From positions 35,058,136 to 35,122,135 of the forward strand of contig NC_079415.1 in NCBI RefSeq assembly GCF_026213295.1: a stretch of 64,000 bases of DNA. Direction: 5' to 3'. Below are positions 22,557 through 34,021 of the stretch, piece by piece. The stretch's first letter is position 1. The number at the start of each line of letters is the position of its first letter. A program made the position numbers and the translations under genes. The stretch is from Gadus chalcogrammus. Lineage: Eukaryota; Chordata; Actinopteri; Gadiformes; Gadidae. The notes under the pieces were generated by a model that saw nothing but the letters and a program-made list of their open reading frames with translations, did not search any database and was not told where the DNA came from.

Positions 22557-23888
22557 CTAACCGGAGTGAGTCCTCATGTGGATCTTCAGGGTGCCTTTCT
22601 GACTGTAGCGCATCGTGCATTGGTCACACTTGTAGGGCTTCTCCCCGGAGTGAGTCCTCATGTGGATCTTCAGGTGGCCTTTCTGACTGAAGCGCATCGT
22701 GCATTGGTCACACTTGTAGGGCTTCTCCCCAGAGTGAGTCCTCATGTGGTGCTTCAGGGGGCCTTTCTGACTGAAGCACTTCGTGCATTGGTCACACTTG
22801 TAGGGCTTCTCCCCAGAGGGAGTCCTCAGGTGGATCTTCAGGGTGCCTGTCCGACTGAAGCGCTTCGTGCATTGGTCACACTTGTAGGGCTTCTCGCCAG
22901 TGTGAGTCTTCATGTGGTGCTTCAGGGGGCCTTTCTGACTGAAGCACTTCGTGCATTGGTCACACTTGTAGGGCTTCTCCCCAGAGGGAGTCCTCAGGTG
23001 GATCTTCAGGGTGCCTGTCCGACTGAAGCGCTTCGTGCATTGGTCACACTTGTAGGGCTTCTCGCCAGTGTGAGTCCTCAGGTGGTTCTTCAGGTTGCCG
23101 CCATGACTGAAGCACTTCGTGCATTGGTCACACTTGTAGGGCTTCTCCCCAGAGTGAATCCTCATGTGGCGCTTCAGGGGGCCTTTCTGACTGAAGAACT
23201 TCGGGCATTGGTCACACCTGTAGGGCTTCTCGCCAGTGTGAGTCCTCAGGTGGTTCTTCAGGTTGCAGCCATGACTGAAGCGCTTCGTGCATTGGTCACA
23301 CTTGTAGGGCTTCTCGCCGGAGTGAGTTCTCATGTGGGTCTTCAGGTGGTCTTTCAGACTGAAGCACTTCGGGCATTGGTCACACCTGTAGGGCTTCTCG
23401 CCGGTGTGAGTCTTCAGGTGGTTCTTCAGGTTGCAGCCATGACTGAAGCGCTGTGTGCATTGGTCACACCTGTAGGGCTTCTCGCCGGAGTGAGTTCTCA
23501 TGTGGCTATTCAAGTGGCCTTTCTGACTGAAGCACTGTGTGCATTGGTCACACCTGTAGGGATTCTCGCTGGAGTGAGTCCTCATGTGGACGATTATATT
23601 GGCATTGTTGGGAACAACCTTTCCACACAAGACACTGGGCCGGCCCTTGCGGCCGCCCTGATGCCCAGTCAGCTCCTCAAGGCGGACGAGCCTCACGCTG
23701 CAGTTCAGGCTCTTGGCCACGCTGTGGTCAGCGGACAGCGAGCTCAAGGCCTCCAGTTCTGACGCAGCGAGGAGGGTGTCATGGCCGTCGACCGCCAGTG
23801 GGCCCTCCCCTTGTCCGTAGACGCTCAGGATGCGCAGCTCCCCGCTGTGACTTGACATGTGGGAGGCAGTCTCTGATGTCATTGTCTT
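22557..23888 (-). pseudogene. Unit 3 terminal exon: 12-finger C2H2 array, 5' end frame-broken
   Basis: Twelve fingers in one open frame that begins at a Met at 23882. The exon head lacks 53 nt (from 'STQRG' to 'DAPGS' in the other units), so the frame entering from the upstream exon does not reach the fingers. Fingers 7 and 9 have Pro for the last ligand His (HLRTP), which should stop normal zinc binding. Fingers 7-8 and 9-10 are nearly identical at DNA level, a recent 168 bp two-finger duplication. The array ends SG followed by the same TAG as in unit 1, and a dead final finger is readable to about 22438. If translation began at 23882, a finger-only protein would result. Otherwise this is a pseudogene. 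Confidence 0.75.
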
Positions 23889-24157
23889 CTTCAGAGAGAA
23901 AAACAGAGAAAGAGAGAAAGTGATGTTTTTAATTAATAATTTTCACAAAAGGTATTCAGTATGTACTTTGTACACACTTGTGTATTGCAAGAATTATATT
24001 TTGACATTCTTTCTAACTTCTATTTGTTGATTATGCATTTTCCTTGTCGCCCTTTGGATGGTCAAGGGTTAAAGGCTCCTGCTGAGAAGGCAGATTCGAG
24101 TACATTCTCAGTTGATCAAGGTTGTTTTCTTGCATAGATGCAATGTGTATTACTAAC

Positions 24158-24224
24158 CTACGGCGGGCATGCCTCCACCAATATCTTCTTCAAACTTGAT
24201 TGAAATGGTGTCTGGGGTCTGCTG
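24158..24224 (-). CDS. Unit 3 IKVEEDIGGG exon
   Basis: Open 67 nt acidic exon with acceptor GGAAAG and donor G|GTTAGT. It is the only module copy in unit 3, paired with 27928-28040 across a hAT-filled intron. Confidence 0.6.
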
Positions 24225-24449
24225 CTTTCCACATAAAGAAGGAAACACACACAAGACATATTCTTTCATTTTCACAGAATAGTTGTCAATCCCCACTACC
24301 GACAGATTAGGCGTTTTCACACTGCCAAGCTGGTTCGGTCGTGGCTTGGCGCGCCCTGCAATTTCAATGTCTTGCCTGCCTATTTATTTTTTTGATTCAA
24401 GACCCTCGCATGCAAGAATGAGTTCACATCTGAATATAGACAAAAACGC

Positions 24450-27400
24450 TAGGGATGGGCCGATAGTCGATTCTATCGACTATCGCCGATAGATGGATTC
24501 CATCGTCGATCGTCTCAAGTTGCCGATAAAAAGGCGATAATTTTATTAATAATAAAAAAATTAAAAATTGAAAAATGGCCCTGTGGAGCCCCGCAAATTG
24601 TAATTGAAGTTATCTGGCACAGGTGGAAACACACTATGTAGCGCTGACCTGCCGTATTCACTCACTGCTACGAGGAGAGGGGAGGGGCTCGAAACCTACC
24701 GATCTGCTCGCACGGCGAAATGACATCACATCCCGCTGCACATGTCACTTTGAAAAACTTTGAAAAGAAGAATTAAATAGAAAGAAATCTGCTTGAGCAG
24801 GGGAAAATGTTTCACAATTCATTCTCATTTGTAAGGGAAACACTGATATGTGTAACTATACTCAAAGCCTGTGTTTTCTTTCACCATATTAGCCTACCCT
24901 GCAGCACAATGGCAAAGGCTGCGCGCACAGCTTACGGGGCGATGTATATATTTTTGAAATGTTTAGGTTTATGATATCAGGCTATATGATCAAACTAATG
25001 AAATATTAGAAGAGACAATTTCATATAATTATGTCGGTGTGCATAAGACAGTCCCATTGACATTCACAAACATCCAAGTCAAAAGGTTGCCGGGTTTATT
25101 TGGAACAGAATAATAAGACATTCGTTTCAAAGTAGGCTATATATGTAGGCCCACTTACAAAACGCTTTTAAAAGAACAATTATAACTGAGTATTGAACAT
25201 AACACTCATTCTTTTAAAGAACACAAAACTCTTTTAGAACGAAACGAAAAAATGCTTGCAGAGCAAATAAAATAGAAATGGGCACAAAATTGTCTATAGG
25301 CCTATTGCAGACTGCATAACGCAGTCGAAAGAAAACGAAATTTGGATTCAAAGGAACGAAATAATCCAATGTTTACAAGCTTTAGCTGACAAACAATAAT
25401 AGTCCAATTGTATTGTTCAGTGCAAGTAGGCCTAAAAGCATAATAATAAATACAATTTAAAATGAAGTCTAAGTGTCCATTTCGCAAATTAAAAAATGAA
25501 AATAAATTATTTCAGAGCAAATAAAATAAAAATGGGCACAACATTTGCTAGGACTATTGCAGACTGTAGAACCAATCGAAAGAAAACCTAATTTGGATTC
25601 AGAGGAACGAAATAATCCAAATGTATGCCTAAAAGCCTAATAATAAATACACATTTTAAAGTGTGTGCATAGCCTACAGGTTTCTGGACAAGAACACCAG
25701 CATATTCACCTTTTCTGGCTTCAACAAGCTCCTCAGTGGCGTGACAACGTTGCCTGCAGTGCTAAATACACACTCTGAAGGTGAACTAGTAGCGCATACA
25801 CAAAGATATTTACTCGCAATCTTGGCCATTAACGGAAAGCGGTTCTCGTTTGCCTTCCACCATGCGAGTGGGTCACTGTCCCCATCCAGTGCATCTTCTT
25901 GCAGGTAGGCTGTTACTTCTGCGTTTGCCCCTCAGTGAGTGTCACAGGTTGCTTCGCCTTTCTCAAAAGGCTACCCAGGGAAGGTTTTATTTTCTTAGGT
26001 GGTGGTGGTGGTGGAATAGGTGCCACTGGCTGCTCCGTCTCAACATCCTCCACTCTGACCCTTACCTGTCCGGTGGTCTGCCTCCTGCAGAATGATACCA
26101 TCTCTGACTCCAATCGAACTCTCGTGCTGTCGAGGGAAACGGCATCGATATGGTCGCCCTTGTAGCGGGGGTCGAGGAGAGCAGATAAGCACATTAATTT
26201 TAATGACGCTTCATTGTCGTATTTGTTATCTAGTTCCCGCAGCACCCCGCTTTTAATGACGGACGTCATCCGGACGTCATCGTCGTCTTCCTTCAAGACG
26301 TTGTCTTTCAATAATTGTAGCGTGGGCAGCAAGGAAGAGACTGTCACATGGTTTTCGCCAGACAGTATGTCCTTAAAGTCAGAAAGAGGTTTTAAAGCTT
26401 TGTTCACTGCCTCCAGCACAGCTTCATCTTGCCATGTCAGGTTTGGCAGGGGACGGCGGCTTCTGTCATTTGCGAAAACCCTCTTGATTGCTGCGGCCTG
26501 TTCCAGTATCCTCTCTGCCATCTTCTGCTTCGAACCCCAACGTGTTGCACAGTCCTGTTTTTAAAATAAGACTGATTAGCCCAATAGCCTGCATAATAAT
26601 ATTTGCCTATTCATAATAACACCACTAGCCTACTAATAAAATCGAATAATCCTACCGTAATCAAAGCATGGTTGGGGAGTTGGAGCTCATCCTGGGCTTT
26701 GCTCAGCTCCCGTTTCCGTTGCCAACTATGCGAAAAGGCACGTTGATTGCCCGGCAGACCCCAAACGCACGACTAGTGCGACCCTTTTCTCCGTCAAGTG
26801 CATTGTTTATGGCCACATTCAAATTATGTCCAAAGCAGTTCAACCAGGGCCATTTGAGCTCCCGGACGGCTGCAATAATGTTTGCACCATTGTCGGTTGT
26901 GATGCAGGATATTTTCTCTTCCTCTATGCCCCACTCTTGAGCGCCGACTTTGAGGGCGTCTGCCAGCACATCTTTCGTTTGATTTTCTGGGACGAAGGAT
27001 GTGGCCAAACACTTCGCCTCCAGTTGCCAGTCTTTGCTTATATAATGGGCTGTGAGAGACATGTATGGCGTCATGTTCACGGATGACCACATGTCTGAGG
27101 TCAGGGCAATGAAGGATTTTAATTCCTTCATTGCCGATTCCGATTTTAATTCGGTGACAACCGACACTCTGGTTTCATTGTATATATTGGGGATGGCAGT
27201 TTGGGAAAAGTATTTGAGCGTAGGCAACTCATACTGCTTGTCCAGCGTTGCCAGCATTTCTTTGAAGGTGGTCTTCTCCACCGTCTTGAAGGACACCATT
27301 TCTTTACACAAATACCGGGTCACAGCTGTGGTACACTGCTTCCATCGAAGGCTGTCTCGCTTGTATTTGGTTCCCCTTGAGAAGGCGCCCAGGATGGAGG

Positions 27401-27867
27401 GCTGCTGCGAGGTTGTAGCAGCAGCGGAGGCCGCGGCACGTGGCGCTAAAGAAGCATGATCTGCCGGGTGATGCACTCTCAAATGACCGTGTACATTTGT
27501 TGTCTGGGAATCCTTCACCGGAATCATCCTTCTACAAAGCCGACATATCGGCTGGTTGACGTCTTTAGGTTCACCTTTCTCATTTGGCTTGAATCCAAAA
27601 AACTTCCATATGGGCGAAATTGCTGTCGTCTTACTAACTAAGATAGCCTCCATTTTTGTGTAACATGTCACATGTGCTGTGCCGCTGGAACCGCCGTATC
27701 AAACTTAAATCAGCGGAGGCTCACGCTGATTTTTTTTATAAAAAAAAAGTTGTGTGCGCTCGCACACCCCCCCCCCCCACCCCCCACTATCGGCTAGCAT
27801 CGACTATCGGCGATCGCTAGGGGGCACTATCGGACGATGGAAGCTTGTAGGCGATTGCCCAACCCTA
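24450..27867 (-). mobile_element. 3.4 kb hAT transposon, nearly autonomous
   Basis: Ends TAGGGATGGGCCGATAGTCG and inverse TAGGGTTGGGCAATCG, flanked by the perfect 8 bp duplication AAAAACGC (24442-24449 and 27868-27875). Subterminal regions repeat CGACTATCGGCGATAG-like units. It sits in the intron between the two exons of the unit 3 module. The minus strand carries a BED-type transposase gene with one intron. Confidence 0.92.
25674..27671 (-). pseudogene. hAT (ZBED-like) transposase with two frameshifts
   Basis: Exon 1 (27671-26656) begins with a BED finger (CRLCRRMIPVKD ... HGHLRVHH). It continues into the RNase H-like core with SDMWSS and CITTDNGANI, which hold the first two catalytic Asp, and 'CFGHNLNVAINNAL'. 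A one-base frameshift near 26750 precedes 'AFSHSWQRKRELSKAQ'. A 101 bp intron follows (26655-26555, ACG|GTAGGA to ACAG|GACTG). Exon 2 runs DCATRWGSKQKMAERILEQA, then 'LSALLDPRYKGDHID'. A second one-base frameshift at about 25913 precedes the C-terminal dimerisation region 'SPSECVFSTAG', ending at a TAG at 25674. With only two lesions, this is a recently dead copy. Confidence 0.85.
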
Positions 27868-27927
27868 AAAAACGCGATTAACTATTTACAAGTGCAAAAA
27901 TGCCAACAAATTCTTTATTTTGCTCAC

Positions 27928-28040
27928 CAGCAGTTCCTCACTACGACTGGACATGTGGGAGGAGCCAGGGACGTCCACACCCAGAATCTCTGAGGTGGCG
28001 CCACGCTGAGTGCTACGGTCTCCAAAGGCATCGCAGTCTT
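27928..28040 (-). CDS. Unit 3 short DCDAFGD exon
   Basis: 113 nt, CTGCAG acceptor, donor CTG|GTGAGC, phase 1 in and 0 out. It reads EDCDAFGDRSTQRGATSEIL, then SSHMSSRSEELL. It is intact, but unit 3 has no exon 2, so the phase-0 end of the THAP exon cannot join it in frame. Confidence 0.6.
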
Positions 28041-28346
28041 CTGCAGAGGGAGAAAAAAAGGAAAAAGTATATTTACATTTAAATATTGCATAAAGGGAGG
28101 CATTGTGTATTTGTACACGTGAAAGAAACTCTTTAAATGTATGCAACATTGACACAGAGGGTTTAAAATGTGTACTGCTGACAAAGATTCACAGTTTTGG
28201 AGAGGGACGTCTCCTCCAGCACTATCCTCCCTAGACTCAAAGCTCAAGTGGTTGGCCAGGTTAAGGACACTCAACGAACACCAGCGCAAAATGATCTGAG
28301 CACCACATGACATGCGAGGCAAGCGCAATAATTCTATTTTGACACT

Positions 28347-28706
28347 AAAAATGCTGGAAATGCCTCTCCTCGTCCATGCTTTGCATTGGAAGCACCAGAG
28401 AAACAAATTCCCCATCCTGATCTCGTGTGGTATTTAAAGGGCGCACATACCACCGCCTATCTCTGCGCTTCATCACTCTTCTTCCGTAGCCACTTTGATC
28501 GGAACGTCACCTGGAACGTCCCCCCGCGAAAACACCGGTGACTCTGCTGCCACCCATGGCGTGAGTGGTGTATTGCATGTCATGCATTGCCCGCGACGTT
28601 CGCGTACGCTGTGTAGACTATGAAAGGAAGCGCGACGCTCACGTCGTTTACGCGCGTCGCTCGCGTCGACTATGTAAGGGCCCTAAAGGCCTCTACATAC
28701 CTCCGG
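28347..28706. repeat. Duplicated fragment of Harbinger junction 30719-31079
   Basis: Matches 30719-31079 almost base for base, including the right end of the first Harbinger element, the shared TAA, and the first 20 bp of the second element. It replaces the region where unit 3 should carry exon 2. Confidence 0.8.
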
Positions 28707-29694
28707 TAAATAGTTGAATTTGCATACAAAAGTTAAGTGTATTGTCCATTATTTGTATTTAATTTGCACTTTTCTTTAATTTTATTTTGTAGTGTCTGCA
28801 TGTTTGCACAACATTTGTACCTACTGTTGTTTATTTATATGGAAATAAACAGTTTATTTCATTCATGCGTACTGGCATCTTTGAGCAAAATACCCCCAAA
28901 ATTTTTCGTGTTTGCCAACAACACCACCGACTGCTTACCACCTTGACTGAGACATTTACTGGGGGAAACACTGAGCATGTTTAGTGAATTACATTAGCCT
29001 AATACTTAAAATTAGTTATATGAAATTATATTACATCCTTGATTTGTTTACATATTTTATAGTTCATCTCATCAACTCAATACCATGACATCAAGCTCTG
29101 CAGAAATCTGCTAATAACCCTTTGATTTGAATCAGGTGTGAAGGAGAAAACATGCCTATAATAGTGTTCCGTAATTGTCATATTCAAACCACACTGGGTG
29201 ACTCAATAAAACTCCCTCAAGAAAACTTGGCCAAGTTATTGATAAGTACATTTGGTATAAATGATAATGTGTCATTCAATTTGATATCTCATTCAACTTA
29301 AATTGGAGTGGATAAAAGTGTGATTAATCGCGAGTTGTCTCACCAAACGATGCGATTAAAACTTGTAATCTTTGTCCAGCCGTAATAAATACATTATTGA
29401 TGGAGATGGTTTCCCCTATTTTTGTCTTTTAAATCGTATTCCTTTGCAAAGATTGACAATGAATGGTCTAACAAATACCTTCATGAATAACGTGTGTGTG
29501 TTATAGTTGTGTTGTGACGCTAAAATCAACGTAGCAGACTAGTAGACGACTACTGCCGCACATCCTGATGTGAGGTTTGTCCCATTTCGCTTTCCGTACA
29601 TCCAGCTGTTATCGATTTGCTTTTCTTCCTCAAGTACGTACGGTAACATAGCAACTACGCACGGCTCTCATCAGTAAATCAGCGTAAGGGCCCA
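28707..29694. other. Non-coding; homologous to 62397-62950 in its right part
   Basis: 28975-29494 matches 62397-62950, the intron between THAP exon and exon 2 in unit 5. The left part (28707-28970) is AT-rich sequence of unknown origin with an AATAAA at about 28853. No gene seen. Confidence 0.55.
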
Positions 29695-29697
29695 TAC

Positions 29698-31052
29698 ATA
29701 GTCGACGCAACGCTACGCTTACGCGTCCAAAAGGCTACGCGACGCTACGCTTCGGCCGCCATTAAGCGTCGAAGCGTAGCAAAACGCGTCCTCCAAATTT
29801 TTGATGCGCGACGCGCCGATCCATGCAATACCAAGCGTTGTCGGTGGGGGCGATACTGCAAATATTGTACATTATTACTACTATAGGTTATATTTACAGA
29901 AGAACATGAGAGGATGCGGGAACGTGATAAGAATGACTTGACGACTCTTTTACTAATTATCTGTGCCAATTTATGCGAACCCTTCCACAGGGTCAATGTG
30001 CTATTTTGATGCGCGACATCAGACAGCTGATGCGGGATTGTGAGCCATTTTAATGATCTTCTTGTCACCCGATATTCGTTCTATTGCTGGCCTTATTTGT
30101 TTTAGAATTAGCCTATTGGAATTAATTACGTAATGTTTTGTGTTCACGTTCTATGTGAAACATAAATGTTCATGTTCTGTGTGAAACATAAGTTCAGTAA
30201 CCTCTTTGAGTGAATTAAATTTGAAAGCGTGAGTGTGTAGTGAATGAAAAATGTGTGCGTGTATGGTGGGACTATTTTCTGTATTTGATAAATAAACCCC
30301 TTTTCTCTAATAATGTTGCCTACCATATAATTTCTGTGGACATTATGCTCTATAGCTTAAAGCATTCAGCTATAGGCCTACACTTAAATAATTCATTCAT
30401 CTGTCAAAGCAATAGCTCGTTGTATAAACATTTTATATGGATATGAATTAATGAGTTTGACGTAAACCAAATTAGGTAACTTGTGTAACATGATAACTAA
30501 TGAATCAAAAGTCATGCTTCCAAGTGACAAATGTATATACATTTATTGGTCAGTGCGCATACCCAATCGTAGCACATTGTACTGGTGGGGAAACACGCCA
30601 GCATCTGACAAAAAATAATCTGCCAGCTGCTCCCTGACAAGGGCCGGTTTTGGTGAGTCGGGAAGATATCGGATGACTCGCGAAAGGAGATCATCATACT
30701 TTGGCGCCGACATCCGAAAATACTGGAAATGCCTCTCCTCGTCCATGCTTCGCATTGGAAGCACCAGAGAAACAAATTCCCCATCCTGATCTCGTGTGGT
30801 ATTTAAAGGGCGCACATACCACCGCCTATCTCTGCGCTTCATCACTCTTCTTCCGTAGCCACTTTGATCGGAACGTCCCCTGGAACGTCCCCCCGCGAAA
30901 ACACCGGTGACTCTGCTGCCACCCATGGCGTGAGTGGTGTATTGCATGTCATGCATTGCCCGCGACGTTCGCGTACGCTGTGTAGACTATGAAAGGAAGC
31001 GCGACGCTCACGTCGTTTACGCGCGTCGCTCGCGTCGACTATGTAAGGGCCC
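29698..31052 (-). mobile_element. PIF/Harbinger element 1
   Basis: GGGCCC ends extended as CCATACATAGTCGACGC and its inverse GCGTCGACTATGTAAGG, flanked by TAA on both sides (29695-29697 and 31053-31055), the 3 bp duplication usual for Harbinger. GC-rich arms contain many CTACGC/GCGTAG units. It holds a partial transposase. Confidence 0.8.
30543..30956 (-). pseudogene. Harbinger transposase, N-terminal fragment
   Basis: 137 residues with RDRRWYVRPLNTTRDQDGEF, then 'LPMRSMDEERHFQYFRM' and 'LVREQLADYFL'. This matches the start of HARBI1-like nucleases. The catalytic DDE part is absent downstream, where only arm sequence follows, so the element is not autonomous. Confidence 0.75.
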
Positions 31053-31117
31053 TAAAGGCCTCTACATACCTCCGGATACGGACAGTTTCGTCCGGTCCCG
31101 GAGGTGTTTCGTCTTAT

Positions 31118-31175
31118 CTATCCATCCATCCATCCATCCATCCATCCATCCATATATATATATATATATATATAT
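31118..31175. repeat. (ATCC)n and (TA)n microsatellites
   Basis: About eight ATCC units followed by a TA tract. The TA tract resumes at 32561 after the nested hAT, showing that the hAT entered the TA repeat. Confidence 0.9.
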
Positions 31176-31346
31176 TAGAGATGCACCGATCAACCGCCCG
31201 CCGATTAAAAAAGCCGGTTTTGTATCCAATCGGCCACAATCGGTGACCTAACGGTCACTGTCGTAATTTCCGGTTTTCGGCCGATCAAACTCACCCGCAT
31301 GCGCGGTGCGTAACAGCTCAAGGCGCCCAGAGCGCGGGAAGAAAAC

Positions 31347-31451
31347 ATGTCGCTGATTTGGACTTATTTCACTGTGTGCCAGGACGACCCAAAACACGCT
31401 GTTTGTAATGCTTGCAAGTCAAAAATAAGCAGCGGGGGATCATGTTGCTAG
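31347..31451 (+). pseudogene. BED-finger start of a hAT transposase
   Basis: Reads MSLIWTYFTVCQDDPKHAVC, then NACKSKISSGGS, and stops at TAG after 34 codons where unrelated sequence begins. Only the first half of the BED finger remains. Confidence 0.65.
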
Positions 31452-31842
31452 GTACGCGTCCTGCGTCCCTGACGCATTAAAATCTGAAAGGACGCACCAA
31501 ACTCACTATCCACTAATTTTCCCCATGAAAAACGATACATTGTGAACATTAAACAACTCGTGTTTAATCACAGTAACTGGCCAAAGAAACCTTGTGAGCA
31601 GACCGGACAAGCGCTGTTTCAACCCTCTGCGCATCTACTCGGCGCAGACGTGATCCCCTGTACAAAGTATCGCGACATGCTAATTTAGCCGCTACCAAAA
31701 CTAGCTTGTCACCGCTGATTTCATTTCAACAATTAAAAATACGAACTTCATAGTAAATAAACCCACGTTTCCACTGCTCGATGCTGTGCTCATTCGTGTC
31801 GATTATGTTGTAACGTTTAGGGGACGTGCTGTAATGAAATAA

Positions 31843-32280
31843 ATGAAACATAATCCGGTGGTGGTGATGAAAACTACATTGAACGGCAGCCGCCATATTG
31901 TTATGCCCAAACGGCGCCTGCGCATACATCGCGCTTCCAACGAGATCTTGTTTTTCTCGAGAAACAGGCAGAGAAGAGAGAACGCAAAAATACCACCAAA
32001 GAAAAAGATTAAACCTATTGCAGGTCAGCAAACTATTGCAGCTGCATTTTCTGTCCCCACTACCTCTGCACTCCTCCCTGACTCTGATCAGCCTAGAGAG
32101 AGTACCTCAACATTGCCTGTACCTACTTCTGCCTCCCCCTCTACTGAGCCTGATGAGCCCACTGCAGAAGAAGTGCCTCAACCTTCTACATGTTCCTCCC
32201 AAAAAAAGCGAACTTTTCTGAAGCAGTGGCTCACCACATACAAATGGCTGCGCTTTTCAGATGACAATTTCATGTATTGA
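31843..32280 (+). pseudogene. Fragment of a TTF-type hAT/ZNF862-like protein
   Basis: 145 codons. A Ser/Thr/Pro-rich middle leads to KKRTFLKQWLTTYKWLRFSD then DNFMY and a stop. 'LKQWL..Y.WLRF' is the opening of the TTF-type zinc finger in a hAT subfamily; the Cys pair that should follow is lost. The upstream region could be UTR. Confidence 0.5.
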
Positions 32281-32961
32281 GTTTAACACTATTAATTTAA
32301 TTTAAGAAATAGAATAATAATAAAAAAGAAACAAATTTTTTAAACTGGGGAGTCGGGACCCATTGAATTTCTCAGGGACCCACCCAACTCGCCACCTGTG
32401 GGTCCCGGGGACTCACTACATTGAAAACCTATCAACATATTATATGATTATAATTATTTCTTAGAAAATCGGTATCGGAAAAACCGGTTTTGGCAGGTCA
32501 GACCTCCTTAAAAACCGGAAATCGGTATCGGCCAAGAATTTTGCAATCGGTGCATCTCTAATATATATATATATATATTATTTGTATATACTTATATTAT
32601 ACTATATACCTGACATTTTTATTTTATTGTTTATTGTTATTGTTCCCACGAAACACCTCCGGGACCGGACGAAACTGTCCGTATCCGGAGGTATGTAGAG
32701 GCCTTAAGGGGGAACAGGAACTGGGGGTGGACCAAATCGGGTGCTACAGCCATGTCTATGGCTACAGCGGCCATGATTTAGTCCGCTGTCCTTTCTTATA
32801 GGTCCATGGTATTTACACACATAACTGATGCCATCTACCGTAGCATTAGCGACAGTAACTTGGCTGTTAGCTGTAGCGCTAATGCTAAAGTAACATTATA
32901 ATGGTAACAACGGAACAATATACAGTAAAGCAACACCATGATGTGGCGTTAGTTAGCTTAC

Positions 32962-33231
32962 TTGTCCGAGGTTTGTAGCTGAGCCATGGAGAGTTGGTAC
33001 TGATCCAGACTTGATTCTCAGACGTTGAGCAAGTCCAGCTCTGTATTGGCCCAAGTTGAGGAAGCAGTCGTCAGTGAAATGTTTGGCGCAGACTGGCGCA
33101 TTTCCAGAGACAATAAAATTAACCCACTGGTTCTTCAGCGGCTCGGAGGAAGGAACAAAATATAGACTTTTGTGTTCATTTGTACATCCAAACACCAAGC
33201 AACTGCTATGCTTCGCTCGTTTGCGAGCCAT
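32962..33231 (-). CDS. Unit 3 exon 1: intact THAP domain
   Basis: 90 codons from an ATG at 33231 to a GTAAGC donor. THAP domains are C2CH zinc fingers that bind DNA. Ligands fit C11, C16, C48 and H51, with the family's W36, and 'SVPTL' at 77-81 stands for the AVPTIF box. It begins MARKRAKHSSCLVFGCTNEH, and differs from the unit 5 exon by one residue that I could see, Lys for Glu at 21. The exon ends in phase 0. Exon 2 is absent from this unit and two Harbinger elements fill the intron, so the THAP domain may be orphaned or spliced in another way. Confidence 0.8.
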
Positions 33232-33271
33232 GGTGTCTCCCAAGGAAAGAACTACATGTACACGATCGTAG

Positions 33272-33957
33272 AGTAGGGTCTGTATCAGGCCCCCAGGATA
33301 GGCGCATACTTCCGCAATCCACCAGTGCTCAGAGGCCACGCCTGGTATTGCAGCTGTTTAAGCTGGCTGTGGACGGGGGTCCGTCATTTCAGGCGGCCCA
33401 GAAGTAGATATCGCCGTCCACTCCAATACAAGTGGGGAACAGGATTGTGTCTCCGCAAAAAATGTCTGGATATCAACCAAAGGCTCATAATTACCTTCAC
33501 GCCATGTCCTAAAAAATGTAAGTTTTTTTATTTACAAAACGCCACCTCAAGCGTTTTATTAGCCGTTATCTCGCTGGTGTGCAGCTGAAAGGAGTCCTAG
33601 TGAAACAAATGGCATCCGAGAGGGCCTAGTTCAGTGCTCCGTTAACGTGTTCGATTTTTGGACTGGTTCATCTGCTGCTCAATAACTCTCACGGTCCTCT
33701 GCTTGCGATCATTGTGATTCATCATGTATTGATCCATTTATTCAAAAGATCCAAAGACAAAGAAGCGGTGCATTACGGTATCAGTTCTATATTTCTGCAT
33801 CCGGTACGTCACGGACTAGCCCACGTGTCTTGGCCGCATAACGCAGAAGCCAATCGCTCCTGTATGTTACCCTGCGCCACTGAGCAGTTTGTATAGGAAT
33901 GATCGGGCGGCCTTTTCCCAGTCCGTGGTCCATCCTTTATTATGTCCATGGTCTGTA
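33272..33957. other. Insertion of unknown origin upstream of unit 3 THAP
   Basis: Compared with unit 5, where 'TAGGGTCTGT' runs straight into 'CTGCGTCCTGCAAGACGG', about 690 bp are extra here. I could not recognise inverted ends or a coding frame. An ATG with a GTAAG-like donor (33460-33520, plus strand) is only suggestive. Confidence 0.4.
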
Positions 33958-34021
33958 TGCATCCTGCAAGACGGTCACGGAGGCGTAACTTGTAGTGGGC
34001 GTAACTTGTAGTAGGAGACAT

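Larger units (their letters stand above)
31176..32560 (+). mobile_element. hAT nested in Harbinger element 2
   Basis: Ends TAGAGATGCACCGAT and inverse ATCGGTGCATCTCTA, with subterminal CCGGTTTT repeats, flanked by ATATATAT on each side. It includes a BED start and, further in, sequence of another transposon-derived protein, so it may itself hold an insertion. Confidence 0.8.
31056..32704. mobile_element. Harbinger-type element 2 with perfect 57 bp inverted ends
   Basis: Begins AGGCCTCTACATACCTCCGG and ends with the exact inverse for 57 bp. It is flanked by TAA, sharing the left TAA with element 1. Inside are ATCC and TA microsatellites and a nested hAT. Its own coding sequence is absent. Identical ends suggest recent insertion. 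Confidence 0.85.

Noticed and set aside
22566..23762. Long plus-strand open frames opposite the finger arrays (also 1524-2630, 9804-10625, 43543-44364, 58834-59613)
   Set aside because: They arise because the 84 bp finger period keeps one antisense frame free of stops. They read as monotonous 'ALRALVTLVGLLAGVSPHV' repeats with no family.
33340..33360. A 13-base match to the U2 snRNA 3' region (CCTGGTATTGCAG)
   Set aside because: Neighbouring bases do not fit U2, no 5' domain is present, and a 13-base match can occur by chance.
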